Below, in pieces: positions 32,670 through 36,503 of a stretch of 36,503 nucleotides of DNA. The translations under genes were made by a program, and so were the position numbers. The stretch comes from Pseudomonadota bacterium (GTDB taxonomy: Bacteria > Pseudomonadota > Alphaproteobacteria > Acetobacterales > Acetobacteraceae). The DNA is taken from the NCBI GenBank assembly GCA_021847995.1, contig JAJZNE010000010.1:1-36503 (forward strand). Direction: 5' to 3'. Positions within the stretch are counted from its first letter, which is position 1; each line of letters begins with the position of its first letter. The notes below the pieces were generated by a model that saw only the letters and a list, made by a program, of their open reading frames with translations, was not told the DNA's origin and made no database searches.

Positions 32670-32804
32670 TCAGCGTGCGGTCAGCTCCCCTTTGCCATAA
32701 TGAATGGACGCGGCGGCCGGCGGGTCAGCGGCCCGCGCCGCGATCGCAAGGAAGGCGAGCAACAATGCGGCAACCATCGCCAGGACCAGGGAAACCGTAC
32801 GCAT
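32670..32804 (-). CDS. Probable 44-residue secreted or membrane peptide (unannotated small ORF)
   Basis: The 339-base gap between moaA and the PEP-CTERM gene contains this ORF, ATG 32804 to TGA 32670. The product starts MRT, followed by a hydrophobic run (VSLVLAMVAALLLAFLAIA) and an AARA|ADPP junction that looks like a signal peptidase I site. A short mature tail SIHYGKGELTAR follows. That is what a signal peptide looks like, not random translation. The ribosome site is weak (GGTGG about 10 bases upstream). A TGCTATGAC extended -10-like box lies near 32840. I do not recognise a family. An overlapping plus-strand frame (32649-32843) gives a non-hydrophobic sequence and is less plausible. It might also be a membrane-spanning microprotein. 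Confidence 0.45.
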   Translation of the reverse strand: MRTVSLVLAMVAALLLAFLAIAARAADPPAAASIHYGKGELTAR

Positions 32805-32909
32805 CGCCCGACCACCGCCATAAGACAGCGATGCCTGTCATAGCAGGACCATGCCGCAGATGCGAAGCAAACAACCGCCGCCGGAAGGAACTTTGCCGCG
32901 AGCGGCCGG

Positions 32910-33929
32910 TCAGCCGCCGGTCAGGCTCATGTGGCGGGCGACGGCGGGGCGGTCGTGGCGGCGGTCGATGACGAAATCATGGCCGCGCGGCTTGCGGGCG
33001 ATGGCGGCGCGGATCGCCGAAGTCAGGTCGTCGTCGGTCGCCCCCCGGCGCAGCACCGCCCGCAGATCGGCGCTGTCGTCCTGGCCGAGGCACATATAGA
33101 GCATGCCGGTGCAGGTCAGCCGCACGCGATTGCAGCTTTCGCAGAAATTATGCGTCATCGGCGTGATGAAGCCGATTCGCCGCCCGGTTTCCGCCACGGT
33201 GTGGTAGCGCGCCGGCCCGCCGGTGCGGTACCCGGTTTCCTCGAGCGTCCAGGTGCGGCGGAGCCGGCTGCGCACGAGCGACAGCGGCAGATACTGGTCG
33301 GTACGGTCGGCGTCGATCTCACCCATCGGCATCGTTTCGATCAGGCAGAGGTCGAAGCCGTGCTGACCGCACCAGGCGATCAGGGCGTCGAACTCATCCT
33401 CGTTCACGCCCCGCAGCGCGACCGTGTTGATCTTGACGGCGAGGCCGGCGTCGCGGGCGGCGAAGATGCCGTCCAGGGTCTTCCCGATCCGTCCCCAGCG
33501 GGTGATGGCGGCGAAGGTCGCCGGATCGAGCGTATCCAGGCTGACATTGACCCGCCGCACCCCGGCGGCAAAGAGGTCGGCGGCAAAGCGGGCGAGCTGG
33601 CTGCCGTTGGTGGTGACGGTGAGCTCGTCGAGACCGTGGCCGAGGCGGGCGCCAAGGCTGCGGAACAGCGTCATCACGTCGCGCCGCACCAGCGGTTCCC
33701 CCCCGGTCAGCCGCAGCTTGCGCACGCCGAGACGGACGAATGCCCCGGCCAGCCGGTCCAGTTCCTCGAGCGTCAGGATGTCGGACTTGGGCAGGAAGGT
33801 CATGTCCTCCGCCATGCAGTACACGCAGCGGAAGTCACAGCGGTCGGTGACCGACAGGCGCAGATAGGTGATGGTGCGGCCGAACGGGTCGATCATCGCG
33901 GGCGCAGGAGAGGGCGCAGGGGCGGTCAT
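32910..33929 (-). CDS. moaA: GTP 3',8-cyclase MoaA (molybdenum cofactor biosynthesis)
   Basis: A ~339-residue radical SAM enzyme that turns GTP into the precursor of cyclic pyranopterin monophosphate. The N-terminal cluster motif is [21 protein letters not shown] and [10 protein letters not shown] follow. The C-terminal second cluster is [13 protein letters not shown], and the protein ends in the functional Gly-Gly tail (SLTGG). ATG 33929 is chosen; ATG 33896 ([13 protein letters not shown]) is equally possible, and the bases between are Pro/Ala repeats. No moaC or other moa gene is adjacent, so the pathway is dispersed. Confidence 0.95.
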   Translation of the reverse strand: MTAPAPSPAPAMIDPFGRTITYLRLSVTDRCDFRCVYCMAEDMTFLPKSDILTLEELDRLAGAFVRLGVRKLRLTGGEPLVRRDVMTLFRSLGARLGHGLDELTVTTNGSQLARFAADLFAAGVRRVNVSLDTLDPATFAAITRWGRIGKTLDGIFAARDAGLAVKINTVALRGVNEDEFDALIAWCGQHGFDLCLIETMPMGEIDADRTDQYLPLSLVRSRLRRTWTLEETGYRTGGPARYHTVAETGRRIGFITPMTHNFCESCNRVRLTCTGMLYMCLGQDDSADLRAVLRRGATDDDLTSAIRAAIARKPRGHDFVIDRRHDRPAVARHMSLTGG

Positions 33930-33978
33930 GGCAGGCGTCAATGTCGGCGGTTCGGCGCCCGCGTGCAAGGGCGCGCGG

Positions 33979-34158
33979 TCATGGCGCGACCCCTTCCAGC
34001 GTCACCACGCGGGCGTTGACCAGCACTTTGCCGGCGTTCTCGAAATTCACCGTCACCCGCTCGCCCACGACCGACTGCACCTGGCCGTCGCCCCAGTCCG
34101 GCCGGTCGGGGTGGCGCACCCACTGCCCCGGTTCCAGCATCGGTCCTGTCCGCTGCAT
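33979..34158 (-). CDS. DUF3553 domain protein
   Basis: A 59-residue protein from ATG 34158; ATG 34140, with an AGGA nearby, would give 53. Most of it is the DUF3553 domain: [39 protein letters not shown]. This small beta-rich fold resembles the CarD/UvrD-terminal Tudor-like domain, which suggests contact with RNA polymerase or DNA repair factors (family inference). It lies 49 bases upstream of moaA on the same strand and is divergent from chpT across 74 bases. Confidence 0.85.
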   Translation of the reverse strand: MQRTGPMLEPGQWVRHPDRPDWGDGQVQSVVGERVTVNFENAGKVLVNARVVTLEGVAP

Positions 34159-34232
34159 TGCCGCCCCCGCCGCTCTCGACGTCGCACCGCCCACATCGTA
34201 AGCCGCGCGGCGCGGCGCCGGGTGGGAAAGCG

Positions 34233-34868
34233 ATGGCTGACATGCAGTGCGGGCGGGACGGCCTGCTGACGCTTGGCACGGTGCTCACCGCGCGCCTGTG
34301 CCACGATCTGAGCGGACCGCTGCACGGCCTGTCGGCGGCGCTGGCGGAAAGCGGGGAGGACGCCGAGGCGCTGGCGCTGGCGCAGGAGGCGGCAGCGGCG
34401 CTGCGGGCGCGGCTGGCGCTGTTGCGGGCGGCCTGGGGGACGCCGGCGGCGCTGGCGGCGGGAGAATTGCGGCGCCTGGGCCAAGGGCTGCCGCAGGCGC
34501 ACCGGCTGCGGCTCGAACTTGCCGGGCCGGTCGCCGCCGAGGCGCTGCCCGCGCCGGTTGCGCGGCTGCTGCTCAATGCGCTGCTGCTGGGCGCGGAAAG
34601 CCTGCCGCGTGGCGGGGCGCTGGAGCTGGCGGGCGAGGCGCGGCGGAGGGTGACGCTCGGCATCGCCGGGCCGGGCGCGGCCTGGCCGGCGGGCCTGGAG
34701 GCGCTGCTCGCCAACCCCGGTGCTGCGCTCGCGGCCGCGCGGCAGCCGCGGCGGATGCAGGCGTCGCTGCTGAGCCTGTTTGCGGCGGAGGCCGGCGCGC
34801 GGGTCAGGCTGCGGCCCGGCGCCGGCCCCGCGACGATGCTGCTCGACCTGGCCGCTGGCGGCGGCTGA
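34233..34868 (+). CDS. chpT: ChpT-like histidine phosphotransferase
   Basis: A 211-residue protein. LTARLCHDLSGPLHGLSAALAESGEDAEALALAQEA holds the phospho-acceptor His in an LCHDL motif, at the place of ChpT and DHp histidine kinase helices. The rest is a degenerate HATPase-like fold (LLNALLLGAESLPRGGALEL) without ATP-binding G-boxes, as in ChpT. In Caulobacter ChpT relays phosphate from CckA to CtrA and CpdR, governing the cell cycle or motility. ATG 34233 is chosen on the GGGAAAG site; ATG 34242 is possible. The sequence is very Ala/Leu-rich, and similarity outside the His motif is weak to the eye. The stop lies 9 bases from the convergent hydrolase stop. Confidence 0.75.
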   Translation: MADMQCGRDGLLTLGTVLTARLCHDLSGPLHGLSAALAESGEDAEALALAQEAAAALRARLALLRAAWGTPAALAAGELRRLGQGLPQAHRLRLELAGPVAAEALPAPVARLLLNALLLGAESLPRGGALELAGEARRRVTLGIAGPGAAWPAGLEALLANPGAALAAARQPRRMQASLLSLFAAEAGARVRLRPGAGPATMLLDLAAGGG

Positions 34869-34877
34869 TCCGGCGGC

Positions 34878-36041
34878 CTATCCCGCCAGCGCGGCGTAGA
34901 CGGCACGCTCGAACCCCTCGAACGCCGCAACCGCGGCGGCGTCGAAGAACGGCAGCACCTGTGTTGCATAGACGCCGGCGACACCCCGTGCCGGGTCGAT
35001 CCAGTAATAAGAATTTGCCAAACCCGCCCAGGCGAGGCTGCCGGCCGAGCGGCCGGTGGGCAGCGGAGCCGGGTTGATCATGAAGCTCAATCCCCACTCC
35101 ATGCCTTCGACGAACAGCACGTCGTTGGAGGACGGCGCGATCGCGGCGCGCATCGGCCGGCAGCGCAGGTCGCCCATCGCGTTGCGCGTCATCAGCGCCA
35201 CCGTCTGCGGCTTCAGCACCCGTGCGCCGTCCAGTTCGCCGCCGCCGAGGATCATGCGGGCAAAGCGCAGATAGTCGCTGACCGTGCCGTAGAGACCGCC
35301 GCCGCCCATGAAGAACTCCGGCTGCTGCGGGATCATGAAATCGATCGGCGTCAGGCCGCCGTCGGGCGTTCGGGCGTGCATGACGGCAAGCCGGGCGCGC
35401 CGCCCCTCATCCAGCACGAAGCCGGTGGCCGCCATGCCCAGCGGCGCGAACAGATGCTGGCGCATGTAGTCTTCGAGGGTGAGCCCGGTCACCGCCTCCA
35501 CCGCCTTGCCGGCCCAGTCGATGCCGATGCCGTATTCCCAGCGCGCGCCGGGATCGAACACGAGCGGCACGGTGAGGGCCGCGTCGGCGCAGGAAATGAT
35601 GCCGGGCGTGCCGGTCAGTTCCTGATAGCGCAGCATGTCGGCGTTCCAGATATCATAGGTAAAGCCGGAACTGTGCGTCAGCAGGCGGCGCAGAGTGATG
35701 GCGCCGCGGCGGGGGCGCAGGCGCGGCTGCCCCTGACCGTCGAACCCGTCGAGCACCTGGACCCGGCCGAGCGCGGGCAGCAGCGGGGCAAGATCGTCGT
35801 CGAGCGTGAGCCGCCCGGCTTCCACCAGCTGCATGGCGCAGGAAGCGGTGATCGCCTTGGTCATCGAGGCGATCCAGACCACGGTGTCGGCGGTCATCGC
35901 CGCACCGGCAGCGGGATCGCGGGTGCCGAAGCCCTCGGCGAAGATCACGCCGTCCCGCGTGGCGGCAGCGCCGGCGGCGAACGGCACGCTGCCCGATGCG
36001 ACGGCATCGCGCAGCGGTGCGGCGATTCGGTCCGTGTTCAT
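34878..36041 (-). CDS. Serine hydrolase of the beta-lactamase/class C family
   Basis: A 387-residue beta-lactamase-fold hydrolase. The nucleophile motif is SMTK (Ser59, Lys62). The second motif is WEYGIGID, where Tyr stands in the YxN position but Asn is replaced by Ile. LLTHSSGFTYD and GGGLYGTVSDYLRFARMIL are family blocks. There is no signal peptide, so it is likely a cytoplasmic esterase or lipase-like enzyme (EstB or LovD type) rather than a drug-inactivating beta-lactamase. ATG 36041 has a GGAGG site 8 bases upstream. Convergent with chpT. The substrate is unknown. Confidence 0.9.
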   Translation of the reverse strand: MNTDRIAAPLRDAVASGSVPFAAGAAATRDGVIFAEGFGTRDPAAGAAMTADTVVWIASMTKAITASCAMQLVEAGRLTLDDDLAPLLPALGRVQVLDGFDGQGQPRLRPRRGAITLRRLLTHSSGFTYDIWNADMLRYQELTGTPGIISCADAALTVPLVFDPGARWEYGIGIDWAGKAVEAVTGLTLEDYMRQHLFAPLGMAATGFVLDEGRRARLAVMHARTPDGGLTPIDFMIPQQPEFFMGGGGLYGTVSDYLRFARMILGGGELDGARVLKPQTVALMTRNAMGDLRCRPMRAAIAPSSNDVLFVEGMEWGLSFMINPAPLPTGRSAGSLAWAGLANSYYWIDPARGVAGVYATQVLPFFDAAAVAAFEGFERAVYAALAG

Positions 36042-36503
36042 CTGCTTTCCTCCCTGCGCCAGAACATGCGCAAGAGCCTGCGCACCGGCCGAGTTTGGCA
36101 GGATGGAGGAACCGCGCAAGCGACTGCCGACCGGCCACCGCACGACGCCGCAGCCGCGCTCCGCCCGCCCTGCGCGCCCGCAAACATCCGCCAGGGCGAT
36201 TCAGAGAACCGGCCGTCGGATTTTGCTGGACAGGAAGAACGAAGCGGGTTCGACCGGGACCATCAGTGATTGTGGTGCGTGGGGTAAGGATGTCGAACAT
36301 TGCGGGTTCGCCGTGAGGTGGACCGCGAAAACTGGACAGATGACTAACCCGGATCATGCACGTTGCTGGTTGTAGCGGCATGGTTTGGCTGCCGGACGCG
36401 CAAGGACACGCCCGGGACGGGGACGTTTGGTAGGCGTCGCGGTGGTCGGCGTTGGCGGTTGAGGGGACTGGCGGGGACGGGGCATCTGCCCCGTCGTTCA
36501 GGT
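36042..36503. other. Gene-free right end (462 bases)
   Basis: No credible coding frame is seen on either strand; overlapping open frames are short and lack family motifs. A TGGACC...TGGACA pair around 36319-36338 recalls ends of some IS21/IS3-type elements, but the match is too short to call. A perfect palindrome occurs at 36476-36495. Confidence 0.5.
36476..36495. repeat. Perfect GC palindrome at window edge
   Basis: GACGGGGC (36476-36483) and GCCCCGTC (36488-36495) form an 8-base stem with a 4-base loop, or a 9-base stem with a 2-base one. No T-run follows on either strand within the window. It may be a terminator for a gene lying to the right. Confidence 0.5.

Noticed and set aside
32649-32843. 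Plus-strand 64-codon frame in the moaA/PEP-CTERM gap
   Set aside because: It is Arg/Gln-rich with no hydrophobic or domain pattern; the overlapping minus-strand peptide is more gene-like.

Overview
The window is about 36.5 kb of very GC-rich, gene-dense bacterial chromosome. The gene content points to an alphaproteobacterium. It includes a ChpT-type histidine phosphotransferase, a DUF3553 protein, a COG1565 methyltransferase next to lgt and pgeF, a phasin with intracellular PHA depolymerase, and a COQ9/TetR-like regulator. A Pro/Arg-rich hypothetical protein at 5201-5872 resembles a family I associate with Acetobacteraceae, so Acetobacteraceae/Rhodospirillales is my best guess. That placement is inference, because there is no rRNA to confirm it. 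I found no tRNA, rRNA, CRISPR array or intact insertion sequence.

Layout. 1-347: 3' end of an SMP-30/gluconolactonase gene (+). 404-441: dispersed hairpin repeat. 502-2222: AAA ATPase plus DUF4276 (Toprim-like) pair (-), a plausible anti-phage module. 2279-4994 (-): small entericidin lipoprotein, glycosyltransferase-like protein, ClpP paralogue and Gfo/Idh/MocA oxidoreductase. 5201-5872: hypothetical protein (+), possibly with a leaderless mRNA. 5947-8962: cysK and epmB (-) divergent from epmA (+), with a symmetric inverted repeat between the two start codons. 9049-11383 (+): PLP-dependent Cys/Met enzyme and M20 amidohydrolase. 11412-16229 (-): DHA2 efflux pump, msrB, short-chain dehydrogenase, gamma-glutamyltransferase. 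16422-17645 (+): PHA depolymerase.

17704-25110 (-) is a tightly packed run in transcription order: rfaD, lgt, COG1565 methyltransferase, pgeF, lipoprotein, prs, GST, histidine phosphatase, sulfotransferase. Several junctions are 4-base start/stop overlaps. 25175-28305 (+): ubiK, YbjN-domain gene with a structured leader, proC, TetR-like regulator, phasin. 28366-34158 (-): MotA/TolQ-like channel with an OmpA-like partner, inositol-monophosphatase family enzyme, efp, a PEP-CTERM secreted protein, a probable 44-residue secreted peptide, moaA and a DUF3553 gene. 34233-34868: chpT (+). 34878-36041: beta-lactamase-fold serine hydrolase (-). 36042-36503: no gene seen.

Three functional threads run through the window. 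EF-P (31166-31732) and both enzymes needed for its beta-lysylation (EpmA, EpmB) are present, though about 23 kb apart. PHA granule genes occur twice (depolymerase; regulator plus phasin). Envelope functions dominate the middle (Lgt, HldD, PgeF, lipoproteins, OmpA-like, PEP-CTERM). The best candidate for a less-described system is the ATPase/DUF4276 pair. Next come the unannotated 44-codon secreted peptide, the MotA-like/OmpA-like pair and the epmA/epmB intergenic symmetry.
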